Assembly (NCBI RefSeq): GCF_002979435.1
Contig: NZ_PCOV01000003.1
Span: 1 to 64,000 of the forward strand
From: Microbacterium sp. MYb66
GTDB taxonomy: Bacteria > Actinomycetota > Actinomycetes > Actinomycetales > Microbacteriaceae
Reading direction: 5' to 3'
Length of the DNA stretch: 64,000 nucleotides
Below, in pieces: positions 28,669-37,673 of the stretch. The notes under the pieces are model-generated. The model did not search any database. It was not told the DNA's origin and worked only from the letters and a program-made list of their open reading frames with translations. Within the stretch, counting starts at the first letter, position 1. Each line of letters begins with the position of its first letter. A program made the translations under genes and the position numbers.

Positions 28669-30036
28669 TCAGTACGGCAGGCCGTACAGCTCGGCCACGT
28701 TGCGCCCCAGGACCCGCTCGGCGAGCATCGCGACCTGGTCGGTCGTCCAGACCCGGTCGGCCAGGCCCTGCTGCAGCACGGTCTCGAGCGCCTCGCGGGC
28801 GAGGAAGGTGGCACCGACGTGGATCTCCGGATGCGCGGTGTCCGTGCCGTAGGCGACCTTGTGCGCGGGCAGGAACTCCAGCCATTCCTGCAGCACCCTC
28901 GCCGTCAGGTGCGAGTGCAGGTACGGCATCCACGAGAAGTCGAGGTAGACGTTCCCGAGCGAGTGCGCGAGGGCGCCGAGCTGCGAGGCATAGGGGTATC
29001 CGCCGTGGATGAGGACCACGCGCAGCCGATTCAGCGTGGGCGTGTTGAGGAAGTCCTCGAGCAGCAGCGGGTTCGCGTTCGCGATGCGGAGCCCCGGCTC
29101 GCTGTGGCCGATCCCGGAGTGGATCTGCACAGGCACGTCGAGCGTCACGGCGAGGTGGGCGATGACACCTGCGAGGTGGTCGCTGAGCGCCTTGCGGGCG
29201 GCCGGATGCGCCTCTCCCTCCGCCGCGACGCGCAGCGTGCGGTATGCGTCCCGCGCCTCGACGGCATCCACGTGCTCGAAGTGGAGCGAACGGAGGTATG
29301 CGGCGACGATCTTGAAGCCGACCACTCCTTCCGCCACACGCCGTCGCAGCGACCACTCCACGAACTCGATGTACGCGTCGAGGTCGTCGTGCGGGGTCGC
29401 CCGCCCCGCCGCGGCGAGTTCGACCGACAGCTTGTCGGCGAGGATGGCGGCGAACCGCTGCGCGTCGAACCCGCGCCCCCCGTAGGGGTCGTGCCCGAAC
29501 GGGAACAGGTAGGGGTCGATCCGAGCGATCTGGCGGTAGCGCTCCGCCGGCCATTCGTCGGCGTCGAGGTCGGGCACGTCCGTGAGCACGCTCCGCGTCG
29601 ACGAGGCGGTCAACGCGTCGTCGTACAGGCCCCGGTAGTCGTCGAGGCGGACGCGCGCGGTGGCCAGCTGCGACTCACGGCCCGCGGGGCCGTACAGGGC
29701 GTCGCACCCCAGGGTCAGCGCCCGCGAGAACGCGGTCGTGCGGTACAGGTCGCGCGCGGCATCCCGCAGCTGCGGGATCTCGTGGCGCGTCGAGAGCGCC
29801 TCCGCCGCGTCGTGGTCGCCGGCACGGGTCGCGCGGACGAACTGCTGATACGCGTCCGCGGGGATCCGCGACTCCACGTAGCCGGCGGCGACCTCGGTCT
29901 CCAGGGCATCGAAGGTGTCGAGCTTCTCGCCCGGACGCACGTAGGCGGCGTGCGAGTGGTGATCGATCGCGGGGACGAGACCGGTGATCTCGAGCCCGTG
30001 GGCGAATCCGGAAAATGGCATGGCTGAAGTACCCAT
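28669..30036 (-). CDS. Amidohydrolase, FluG/amidohydrolase-2 type
   Basis: A 455-residue TIM-barrel amidohydrolase (Amidohydro_2). Metal-site motifs are visible in order: DHHSH near residue 25, QIHSGIGHSEPGL around 300, VLIHGGYPYA around 340, and YGTDTAHPE near 395. The pattern matches the hydrolase half of FluG-type proteins, in which it is fused to a glutamine synthetase-like domain; here it is free-standing and no such partner lies nearby. It probably hydrolyses an amide or a lactone-like bond. The start at 30036 has AGGA eight bases upstream. It is in a cassette with an XRE-cupin regulator and an MHS importer. Confidence 0.8.
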   Translation of the reverse strand: MGTSAMPFSGFAHGLEITGLVPAIDHHSHAAYVRPGEKLDTFDALETEVAAGYVESRIPADAYQQFVRATRAGDHDAAEALSTRHEIPQLRDAARDLYRTTAFSRALTLGCDALYGPAGRESQLATARVRLDDYRGLYDDALTASSTRSVLTDVPDLDADEWPAERYRQIARIDPYLFPFGHDPYGGRGFDAQRFAAILADKLSVELAAAGRATPHDDLDAYIEFVEWSLRRRVAEGVVGFKIVAAYLRSLHFEHVDAVEARDAYRTLRVAAEGEAHPAARKALSDHLAGVIAHLAVTLDVPVQIHSGIGHSEPGLRIANANPLLLEDFLNTPTLNRLRVVLIHGGYPYASQLGALAHSLGNVYLDFSWMPYLHSHLTARVLQEWLEFLPAHKVAYGTDTAHPEIHVGATFLAREALETVLQQGLADRVWTTDQVAMLAERVLGRNVAELYGLPY

Positions 30037-30120
30037 CGGTGGTTCCTGTCTCGGCGGATCCGAGTCCGCCGGTGAATGATCGGTCCGGGGGAAGGCCGGA
30101 CTCGAGGGGTGGCTACGCGG

Positions 30121-30690
30121 TCACTCCTGACGCGGTGACGACGGCGGGCTCACCACCCAGAGCGCTTCGCCGACCTCGTCGCCGACGTTCGTGATCATGT
30201 GCGTGATGTTGGTGCGGAAGTCCAGGCTGTCCCCCTGTTCGAGAAGGAAGGTCTCGTCACCGAGTTCGAAGGAGAAGCGACCGCGGAGGATCAGGACGAC
30301 CTCGCGGGAGTTGCCGTGGGTGTAGTCGTGGCCACCGCTGAATGCGCCGGGCTCGTACTCCGAGACGGCCACGTCGACCTCGCCGACGGGCGGCCGGGTG
30401 ATGCTGTAGCTGCGGACGCCCTCCTCCGTGAGCAGCAGCGGCCGCTCGTCGCGGCGAAGCGCCCTGCCGGTGGTCGGCTGGGTGGTGTCGAAGAGCTCGG
30501 CGAACGTGAGGCCCAGGGCCGCCGAGATCTTGCGGAGCGCGTCGAAGCTCGCGTTGGCCTTCCCGTTCTCGATCTGGCTGATGAATGCCGGGCTGAGTTC
30601 GGCCGTCTCGGCGAGTGCCCGGACGGTGATGCGATGCGCCCGGCGCACCGCCCGGATCCGGAGTCCCAGAGCCTTGCGATCTTCTTCCAT
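30121..30690 (-). CDS. XRE-cupin transcriptional regulator
   Basis: A 189-residue regulator with an N-terminal Cro/C1-type helix-turn-helix (about 10-66; VRALAETAELSPAFISQIEN) and a C-terminal small cupin barrel (about 105-180; HGNSREVVLILRGRFSFELG). This architecture is typical of repressors that sense a small catabolite directly, such as PuuR. It is the first gene of the cassette with the amidohydrolase and transporter, and its promoter carries a perfect 13-base inverted repeat, the likely autoregulatory operator. Confidence 0.9.
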   Translation of the reverse strand: MEEDRKALGLRIRAVRRAHRITVRALAETAELSPAFISQIENGKANASFDALRKISAALGLTFAELFDTTQPTTGRALRRDERPLLLTEEGVRSYSITRPPVGEVDVAVSEYEPGAFSGGHDYTHGNSREVVLILRGRFSFELGDETFLLEQGDSLDFRTNITHMITNVGDEVGEALWVVSPPSSPRQE

Positions 30691-30722
30691 TGCACGCGCT
30701 CCTCGATGAACGTTGTCGTGTA

Positions 30723-30752
30723 CCTGTAGTTAACAGTTTTGTTAACTACAGG
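30723..30752. promoter_or_regulatory. 13-base inverted repeat operator
   Basis: CCTGTAGTTAACA (30723-30735) and TGTTAACTACAGG (30740-30752) are exact complements with a GTTT spacer. It lies 33 bases upstream of the XRE-cupin start and 53 bases upstream of the gene on the other strand. The strong symmetry and AT-rich core mark it as the likely site for the XRE-cupin protein. Confidence 0.75.
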
Positions 30753-30804
30753 CGAGATGTCAACCCTCGTCTCTGCCGATCGCTCCGCCCACTACCGTGA
30801 TCCC

Positions 30805-31434
30805 ATGAGCTTCACGCCCCTCCGATCGCGGTCGCGCAACCTCTCCTCGTGGTTCGCGACGCGCCCCGACCTGTTCACATCGGAGCGCTCGCCCCGGAAG
30901 TCGACGACCTGGATGCTGGTCGCCGGGCTGATGGTCGCGCTGATGCTGGTCATCTACGTGAACCCGCTCGCCACGGTCGAGGTGCTGGGCGGCCGCGTGC
31001 GGAGCGGCCTCGCGATCGCCGGCGCCTTCGCCCTGCCCCCGGCGATCTTCGTCGCCAGCATCGTGATGTTCTTCGTCGGCGCCCGGCGCTGGCGCGTCAA
31101 CGGCGGCGGCGTGCTGACCAACCCGGTCATCCGCGGCGTCGCTCCGGGATTCCCGCTCGACCCTGCCATCGAGGCCCTACGCCGCGGAAGCTCCGACAGC
31201 GCGGGGATCGTCGACGCGCTGAAGGCGATGATCGCGCACAAGGGCGACGACCGACTGCTCACCATCTGGAACTCCGACGCCGACCGCGCGATGTACGTGG
31301 GCGTGCTCCGCGTCGACGGGAGCAGGCTCTGGATCGATACCGAACCCTTCACCGTGGATCCGGCGCTGTACTTCGACGCGAAGAAGCACGACCTCGCCGC
31401 GACCCTCGGGCGCACGAGCATCGACGGCCTCTGA
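30805..31434 (+). CDS. Membrane protein, unknown
   Basis: A 209-residue protein with two transmembrane helices (about 35-53 and 66-92) separated by a short loop, and a C-terminal soluble domain of about 110 residues with alternating strands (DRLLTIWNSDADRAMYVGVL, then SRLWIDTEPFTVDPALYFDA). I do not recognise the family. It starts 53 bases from the palindromic operator and could share it, although the strands diverge. Confidence 0.65.
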   Translation: MSFTPLRSRSRNLSSWFATRPDLFTSERSPRKSTTWMLVAGLMVALMLVIYVNPLATVEVLGGRVRSGLAIAGAFALPPAIFVASIVMFFVGARRWRVNGGGVLTNPVIRGVAPGFPLDPAIEALRRGSSDSAGIVDALKAMIAHKGDDRLLTIWNSDADRAMYVGVLRVDGSRLWIDTEPFTVDPALYFDAKKHDLAATLGRTSIDGL

Positions 31435-31478
31435 CACGCCTCGGTGCGGCGCGAGCCGTCGCACCCCATCATGGATAC

Positions 31479-32039
31479 ATGGACGAACCGCAGAGTCGAC
31501 GGAGCACGGCGACCCCGCAGGGTATGACCGAGGCCGATCGGCAGGTCGTCGCGGTGTGGGCCGCCGACTGCGCCGAACGGGTGCTGCCGCTCTTCGAGGC
31601 GGAGGCACCCGACGACGACCGCGCCCGGGACGCGATCGCCAGGACACGGGCGTTCGCGCGCGGCGAGCTCTCGGCCGCGGAGGAGATCCGCCGGCGCTTC
31701 GTCGCGGGGCGGGCCGCCCGCAGCGCCGCCTCGCCGGCCGGTGTCGCCGCGGCTCGATCGGCCGCCCAGGCAGCGGGCGTCGCACACATGGGCGCACATG
31801 CGCTCGGCGCGGCCGCCTACGCCGCGAAGGCCGTGGCACTCGCGCATCCCGCCGACGTCGACGCCCGGTCCGGGGAGGTGCGCCGGCAGCTCGCCGCGAT
31901 GTCTCCCGAGGCCAGGGCGGCGCTGCGCCGCCTGCCGCCGCTCGGGGAGGACACCGCAGGCCCCCTCGGCCCCGGCCTGCTCGCCACCGGCACGCTCGGC
32001 GAGGTGATCCGCGAGATCCAGGCGCACCTCGGCGACTGA
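31479..32039 (+). CDS. Imm-5-like putative immunity protein
   Basis: A 186-residue, alanine-rich, all-helical protein. The sequence AVWAADCAERVLPLFE, then DDDRARDAIARTRAFARGE and GAHALGAAAYAAKAVALA, matches the pattern I know as the Imm-5-like putative immunity family. Such proteins are predicted to protect against a polymorphic toxin, but no toxin gene lies beside it, so the name rests on family resemblance only. It is on the same strand as the genes either side of it but separated by gaps. Confidence 0.55.
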   Translation: MDEPQSRRSTATPQGMTEADRQVVAVWAADCAERVLPLFEAEAPDDDRARDAIARTRAFARGELSAAEEIRRRFVAGRAARSAASPAGVAAARSAAQAAGVAHMGAHALGAAAYAAKAVALAHPADVDARSGEVRRQLAAMSPEARAALRRLPPLGEDTAGPLGPGLLATGTLGEVIREIQAHLGD

Positions 32040-32056
32040 CCGGCTCGCTGCCATCG

Positions 32057-32073
32057 CTTCAGCCCCGATTCAG
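32057..32073 (+). promoter_or_regulatory. TTCAG direct repeat before the OmpR-type regulator gene
   Basis: CTTCAG (32057-32062) and ATTCAG (32068-32073) are spaced 11 bases start to start, about one helical turn, 24 bases upstream of the response regulator start. The same motif occurs before the PepSY gene that follows the kinase, pointing to a common OmpR-type binding site. Confidence 0.55.
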
Positions 32074-32096
32074 CGTCGACCGGCCACACTGGAGGC

Positions 32097-32766
<670 letters not shown>

Positions 32767-32774
<8 letters not shown>

Positions 32775-34083
32775 TCGCGGCTGGCGCTCGGTGCGCGGAA
32801 GGACCACGCTCGGGGCGACCGTCGTCGTCGCGGTCGCGCTTCTCGTGGGCGCCTTCTCGTTCTACGGGGTCCTCAGCGCCAGCATCCACGGCAGCACGGA
32901 GCGTGCGGCGGAGCAGCGCCTGGACGAGCTCGCCGAACGCGTCGGCGGACCCGGCCGCGACGGCATCGACGCGATCGACGACGAGATCGTGCAGCTCCTC
33001 GGCCCCGACGGATCGGTGCGTGCCGCCAGCGAGGATGCCCGCGAGGCCCTGGGGTCCACGCCCCTCCCCGTCGCCGACGACCCGCAGACCCTGACCGTCG
33101 ACGAGGAGCGGATGCTCGTCGTGTCGGATGACGTCGACGGCGACCAGACGCTCGTGATCGCGGTCTCGATGGACGACGACGCGGAGACCCTGGCGACGGT
33201 CGTGACCCTGCTCGCCGTGGCCGTTCCCCTGCTCCTCCTGCTCGTCGCGGTGACCACCTGGCTCGTGGTCGGTCGCGCGCTGCGCCCGGTCGAGCGCATC
33301 CGCGAGGAGGTCGACGGCATCACCGCCGAGCGCCTCCACCAGCGCGTGCCGGTGCCGGAGACAGCCGATGAGGTCGCCGCGCTCGCGACGACCATGAACC
33401 GCATGCTCGATCGGCTCGACGCCGCGGCCACCGCGCAGCGGCGCTTCGTGTCGGACGCTTCGCACGAACTGCGCTCCCCCCTCGCGACCATCCGCCAGCA
33501 CGCGGAGCTCGCACAAGCTCACCCCGGCGTGACGAGCATCGGCGAGCTCGCGGAGGTCGTCTCGGAGGAAGGGCTCCGCCTGCAGGGCATCGTCGAGTCG
33601 CTGCTGCTGCTCGCCCGCCTCGACGAGGGAGCGAGCACTCCTGACGAAGCGGTCGACCTCGACGACATCGCGCTCGGCGAGGTGCGCCGGCTCCGCGCGG
33701 CAGGGCTCGAGGTCGACGGCTCCGGCATCCGGGCCGCCCGCGTGCACGGCGACCCGCGGCTGCTCGGGCAGCTGGTGCGCAACCTCGCCGACAACGCCGG
33801 GCGCCACAGCCGCGGCAAGGTCGCGATCGGCGTGACGCCCACGGACGGACACGTGTTCGTCACGGTCGAGGACGACGGAACCGGCATCCCCGACGAGGAA
33901 CGCGAGCGCATCTTCGAGCGCTTCGTGCGCCTCGACGAGGCGCGCAGCCGCGACGCCGGAGGCAGCGGACTCGGCCTGGCGATCGCCCGAGGCATCGCCT
34001 CCTCCGCCCGCGGGACCCTGACGGTCGACGACTCGCGGTGGGGCGGCGCACGCTTCGTCCTCACCCTGCCCCTCGCGGTCTGA
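32767..34083 (+). CDS. Sensor histidine kinase, HisKA type
   Basis: A 438-residue membrane kinase. Helix 1 lies near residues 15-37, followed by a roughly 110-residue extracytoplasmic domain, helix 2 (about 143-165), a HAMP linker, the HisKA motif SDASHELRSPLA with His near residue 233, and the ATPase domain with NLADNAGRHS and DDGTGIPDEERERIFERF. GTG at 32767 is the start, overlapping the regulator gene. Domain organisation resembles the CutS/MprB-type kinases of actinobacteria that sense envelope stress; the ligand is unknown. Confidence 0.93.
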
Positions 34084-34102
34084 CCGAGACGCGCGGCGGT
34101 TC

Positions 34103-34139
34103 CTGAAGAGGTCTTCAGGACGCTTCAGGGTGGCTTCAG
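34103..34139 (+). promoter_or_regulatory. CTTCAG repeat array before the PepSY gene
   Basis: CTTCAG occurs at 34113-34118, 34123-34128 and 34134-34139, spaced 10 and 11 bases; the inverse CTGAAG precedes them at 34103-34108. The last copy ends 23 bases before the ATG. Helical phasing and recurrence before the linked response regulator gene suggest an OmpR-type regulator binding array. Confidence 0.65.
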
Positions 34140-34162
34140 CGCCTCCGCGAGACCATCGGGAC

Positions 34163-34999
34163 ATGGACGACAAGACACCCACCCCGGACCAGACTCCCGA
34201 CCAGACCCCCGACCAGACCCCCGCGAGCACCCCGGACGCGCAGACCGTCCCGGTCGCCCCCGCTCCGCCCGCGGCTTCGACGCCCGGTACCGGGCAGCAC
34301 CCGACGATCCCCGCGGCCGAGCCGGTCGCCGCCCCCGCGGCATCCGAGCCGAAGCCCGGACGCAAGCGCGCCCTCCTCATCGGCGGCGGCATCGCCGCAG
34401 CCGTGATCCTCGCGGGCGGCGGCATCGCCGTCGGCGCGGCGATCGGCGACGAGTTCGGCGACGACGACGACCGGTCCTCGATGTCGGACGGCCCCCGCCA
34501 TGACGACGCGGACGACCACGGCCAGCGCGACGACGACGGCGACCGCGGGAACGCCCCCTCGAACGACCGCGGTCCGGTGACCGGCATCGGCACGGCATCG
34601 GCAGACGAGCTCATCGAGATCGCGGATGCCGCGCGCGGCGCCGCCGAGGGAGAGGTCACATCGATCGACGCGAAGCGCGACGGCACCTGGGAGGTGCAGC
34701 TCACGACCGCCGACGGCACCGAGACCGACGTCCGGGTCGACGAGAGCCTCGCGGCTTCCGTGATCGAGACGGATGCCGCCGACGGCGACGACACCGGTCC
34801 GGCGCTCACCCTCGACGACGCGACGATCCGCTCGCTGGTCGACGCCGCGCTCGCCGAGGCCGACGGCATGATCACCGACCTCGATGTGGACGGCGACGAC
34901 GTGAGCCCCTACGACGCGTCGGTCCTCACGTCCGACAACCGCTCCATCGACATCGACTTCAGCGCCGACTTCGCCGTCGTCGGGACCGACATCGACTGA
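34163..34999 (+). CDS. PepSY-domain membrane protein, two-component target
   Basis: A 278-residue protein. The N-terminal cytosolic part is proline/threonine-rich with DQTP repeats (about 8-20), followed by a basic stop (KPGRKR), one transmembrane helix (about 73-95), an acidic low-complexity linker (DDDDR, HDDADDHGQRDDDGD) and two PepSY-like repeats (about 150-200, with GEVTSIDAKRDGTWEVQL, and about 215-278). PepSY modules often inhibit or modulate extracellular proteins. It follows the two-component genes and has matching CTTCAG repeats, so it is probably their induced output. Confidence 0.8.
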   Translation: MDDKTPTPDQTPDQTPDQTPASTPDAQTVPVAPAPPAASTPGTGQHPTIPAAEPVAAPAASEPKPGRKRALLIGGGIAAAVILAGGGIAVGAAIGDEFGDDDDRSSMSDGPRHDDADDHGQRDDDGDRGNAPSNDRGPVTGIGTASADELIEIADAARGAAEGEVTSIDAKRDGTWEVQLTTADGTETDVRVDESLAASVIETDAADGDDTGPALTLDDATIRSLVDAALAEADGMITDLDVDGDDVSPYDASVLTSDNRSIDIDFSADFAVVGTDID

Positions 35000-35044
35000 G
35001 CCGACGTCTTCGTCCTCGCGGCCGTCCTGCGACGCCCGACCCCC

Positions 35045-35077
35045 GATGCCGCCGCCCTCCCCCAGGGCGGCGGCATC
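35045..35077 (+). terminator. Hairpin after the PepSY gene
   Basis: GATGCCGCCGCCCT (35045-35058) pairs exactly with 35064-35077 across a CCCCC loop, giving a 14-base stem. It ends the two-component/PepSY block before the S4 gene. Confidence 0.75.
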
Positions 35078-35126
35078 GTCATGCCTCGGGGCGGACGGAA
35101 CGGACACCGCCGGATAGCATTCAAGG

Positions 35127-35354
35127 ATGACGAACTCCGGACCGGTCGACGACATCTCCATCGGCGGTGAGGTGATCCGCCTCGGACAGTTCCTCAAGTT
35201 CGCCGGCCTCCTCGACTCGGGCGGCAACGCCAAAGAGGTCATCATCGACGGCTACGTGACCGTCAACGGCGAGGTGGATCGTCGTCGCGGTCGCCAGCTG
35301 CACGACGGCGACCTGGTGTCGTTCGAGGGACGCACCGTCCGCGTCCGCCCCTGA
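35127..35354 (+). CDS. S4 RNA-binding domain protein
   Basis: A 75-residue single-domain S4 protein (YbcJ/YaaA-like). The signature IRLGQFLKFAGLLDSGGNAK, then VIIDGYVTVNGEVDRRRGRQL and a final HDGDLVSFEG, is complete. It probably binds structured RNA, perhaps in ribosome assembly. It is monocistronic and convergent with the LysE gene. Confidence 0.92.
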   Translation: MTNSGPVDDISIGGEVIRLGQFLKFAGLLDSGGNAKEVIIDGYVTVNGEVDRRRGRQLHDGDLVSFEGRTVRVRP

Positions 35355-35437
35355 CACCCGGCGTACTTCCTCCGCCAGCCCGCGTCACCCCTCCCGGGCC
35401 CCGCGCGGCAGGAGGTGCTCCCGGGCTCAGGTGCTCC

Positions 35438-36061
35438 TCACACCCACTCCAGCACCTGCTCGACGATGATCCCGATGCCGATGACCGTCATGGCGATGCC
35501 GGCGAGCCGGGTGACCACCGAGCTCGCGCGGGGCCGGGTGCGCAGCAGTCGACGCGCGAGCAGCCCGACCGTCGTGTAGACGACGGCGATGTTGAGCAGG
35601 TGCAGCCCGCCGAGTGCGAGCATCTGGGTCGTCGACGACCATCCGTCCGCACTGGTGAACTGCGGCAGCAGGGCCAGGAGGAGCAGGAGCCCTTTCGGGT
35701 TGATCCCGCTCACTCCCGAGCCGCGGAGGAACTGCGACCATCCGCTCGTCGCGATCGGTTCACCGCTCTCGGCGATCGGTGCCGGGCGGCTGGCCAGGGT
35801 CGTCGCCCCGAGGAAGATCAGATAGAGGGCACCCACGACGGTCAGGGTCGTGAGGGTGACCGGGTATGCCGTGACCAGCGCCCCGAGCCCCAGCGCCACC
35901 GCGACGATCACGACCGTGTAGCCCGCGAGCATCCCGAGGATCGACGGCGCGATCGAGCGGGCCCTCAGGCCGGCGGAGATCGCGTACGCCCAGTCCGCCC
36001 CCGGGGTCAGCGCGAGCATCACGGCGACCACCCAGAACTGCATGACCAGGGCGATGTCCAT
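35438..36061 (-). CDS. LysE/RhtB-family amino acid exporter
   Basis: A 207-residue transporter with six helices. ALTPGADWAYAISAGLRAR carries the LysE signature loop after helix 1, and the region GVSGINPKGLLLLLALLPQF the second family motif. It exports a basic or small neutral amino acid. It is divergent from an Lrp/AsnC regulator across 98 bases, the standard pairing for LysE-type exporters, so export is probably induced by the amino acid sensed. Confidence 0.9.
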   Translation of the reverse strand: MDIALVMQFWVVAVMLALTPGADWAYAISAGLRARSIAPSILGMLAGYTVVIVAVALGLGALVTAYPVTLTTLTVVGALYLIFLGATTLASRPAPIAESGEPIATSGWSQFLRGSGVSGINPKGLLLLLALLPQFTSADGWSSTTQMLALGGLHLLNIAVVYTTVGLLARRLLRTRPRASSVVTRLAGIAMTVIGIGIIVEQVLEWV

Positions 36062-36159
36062 CGGTCCTCCTCAATCCGAGGAAGAGACTACGAAGGATCA
36101 CGCGAGAGGTGCTCCGATTCTTCGGGTGATCATGGTCTTCTCCTGCAAGAATTGTCGTC

Positions 36160-36615
36160 ATGGACGCACTTGACCGGGAGATCCTCTCTTTGCTGCAGGA
36201 CGACGGACGGATGAGCGCGACGAACCTCGCCTCCCAGGTGGGGCTCAGCCTGTCCGCCTGCCATCGCCGGCTCAAGGAGCTCGAGCAGTCCGGTGCGATC
36301 GAGCGCTACCGCGCGGTCGTCGCACCCGCAGCCGTCGGCCTCACGTTCGAGGCCATCGTGTTCGTGACGATCGGACGCACCGACAAGGACACGATCGTGG
36401 CGTTCGAGGAGGCCGTCGTGGCGATCCCGGCGGTGGCCGAGGCGCAGCGCCTGTTCGGCGACCCCGACTACATGCTGCGCATCCTCACCCGCGACATGGG
36501 CGCCTATCAGGAGCTCTACGACAACACCCTCGGGGCGCTTCCCGGGGTGCAGCGTCTCACGTCCACCATGGTGATGAAGCGTCTCGGCGCCGACCGCGCG
36601 GTCCCGATCCCCTGA
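36160..36615 (+). CDS. Lrp/AsnC regulator of the LysE-type exporter
   Basis: A 151-residue Lrp/AsnC protein with the helix-turn-helix (LDREILSLLQDDGRMS; LASQVGLSLSACHRRLKEL) and a RAM ligand domain (about 65-145). It is divergent from the LysE-family exporter and is its likely regulator. It is a separate paralogue from the Lrp gene at 3.5 kb, with little resemblance outside the family positions. Confidence 0.9.
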   Translation: MDALDREILSLLQDDGRMSATNLASQVGLSLSACHRRLKELEQSGAIERYRAVVAPAAVGLTFEAIVFVTIGRTDKDTIVAFEEAVVAIPAVAEAQRLFGDPDYMLRILTRDMGAYQELYDNTLGALPGVQRLTSTMVMKRLGADRAVPIP

Positions 36616-36671
36616 CCGGGGCCACCCGCGTCTTCCCCTGCCGGAGCGAGGGTCCGCGGAAGCGTCATGAT

Positions 36672-36686
36672 CCATAACAGAAGGAT
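36672..36686 (+). promoter_or_regulatory. CCATAAC-N4-GGAT element before the LysR gene
   Basis: CCATAACAGAAGGAT starts 47 bases before the LysR-type start codon. A 12-of-15 match, with both conserved blocks identical, occurs at 52014-52028 upstream of the ABC binding protein gene at the far end of the catabolic cluster. It is a candidate LysR binding site. Confidence 0.45.
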
Positions 36687-36718
36687 GCGGTGGAGCCCTC
36701 TCGGGCTAACGTAGCCTC

Positions 36719-37672
36719 ATGGTGACAGTCGGCAACGAGGGCACCCGAGAGATCGAGCTGCGGACGATCCGCATCCTGCGCGCGATCGAGAGCGAGGGGT
36801 CGATCACCGCCGCCGCCAACCTCCTCGGCTACAGCCAGCCGGCCGTGAGCCAGCACCTGCAGCGCGCCGAGACCCGCATCGGGATGCCGCTGGTGACGCG
36901 GCTCGGACGATCGATCCGGCTCACCGACGCCGGCGCCGCGATCGCGGCGATCGCCCCGACGGTGCTCGACGCGGTCGACGGCGTGCTCGCCACCCTCGAC
37001 GGTCTCACCCAGCTCCGCTCCGGGCACGTGCGCATGCGCGGCTTCCCCTCGGCGTCGTCGACGCTGGTCCCCACACTGCTCAACGACATCCGCCGGGCGC
37101 GACCGGGGATCTCGATCACGTACACCGAGTCCGAGCCGCACGACTCGCTGGAGGCCCTCTCGGTCGGATCCTGCGATGTGGCACTGGTCTGCGGCTACGA
37201 CCTGGAGGTCGACGAGAGTCTCGACGCGCTGGGCGTCGAGACGGCTCCGCTGTTCATCGACCCGTTCTACGTCGTGCTGCCGCGCGATCATCCCCTCGCC
37301 GACGAGGCGACGGTCAACCTCATCGACCTCGAGGACGACGACTGGATCTCCGGATGGCACACCGAGGCGGTGTGCCGGAAGGCGGGCTTCACCCCGAAGG
37401 TGTCGATGACCACCGAGAACTTCATCGCCGTGCTGGGGCTCGTCGCCCGCGGGTTCGGCGTCGCCCTGCTCCCTCGGCTCCCGCTGACCACGGCGGCGAT
37501 CCCGCGCGGGTGCGTCATCAAGCCGACCAACCCTCAGGAGTATCGGACGATCCACGTCGCGACGACGCCGGAGCGGGCAGCGATCCCCGCGGTGCGGCTG
37601 ACGACCGGTCTGATCGCCGACCTCGACGGCACCCCGTGGAACCTCCTGCGGCCCGGAGCCGTCGAGAGCTGA
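36719..37672 (+). CDS. LysR-type transcriptional regulator
   Basis: A 317-residue LysR-family protein. The N-terminal winged helix (about 12-70) shows GSITAAANLLGYSQPAVSQH followed by the QRAETRIGMPLVTRLGRSIR wing. The periplasmic-binding-type effector domain (about 100-300) includes GSCDVALVCGYD. It converges with the Cds1-type gene with one base between stops, at the downstream end of the eleven-gene minus-strand cluster. Given this position and a shared promoter motif with the cluster's first gene, it is the best candidate regulator of that cluster. Confidence 0.9.
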   Translation: MVTVGNEGTREIELRTIRILRAIESEGSITAAANLLGYSQPAVSQHLQRAETRIGMPLVTRLGRSIRLTDAGAAIAAIAPTVLDAVDGVLATLDGLTQLRSGHVRMRGFPSASSTLVPTLLNDIRRARPGISITYTESEPHDSLEALSVGSCDVALVCGYDLEVDESLDALGVETAPLFIDPFYVVLPRDHPLADEATVNLIDLEDDDWISGWHTEAVCRKAGFTPKVSMTTENFIAVLGLVARGFGVALLPRLPLTTAAIPRGCVIKPTNPQEYRTIHVATTPERAAIPAVRLTTGLIADLDGTPWNLLRPGAVES

Positions 37673-37673
37673 T

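Noticed and set aside
21493..32039. Defence island made of the HNH nuclease and the Imm-5-like gene
   Set aside because: The two genes are almost 9 kb apart, with ordinary metabolism genes in between, and no known defence genes accompany them.
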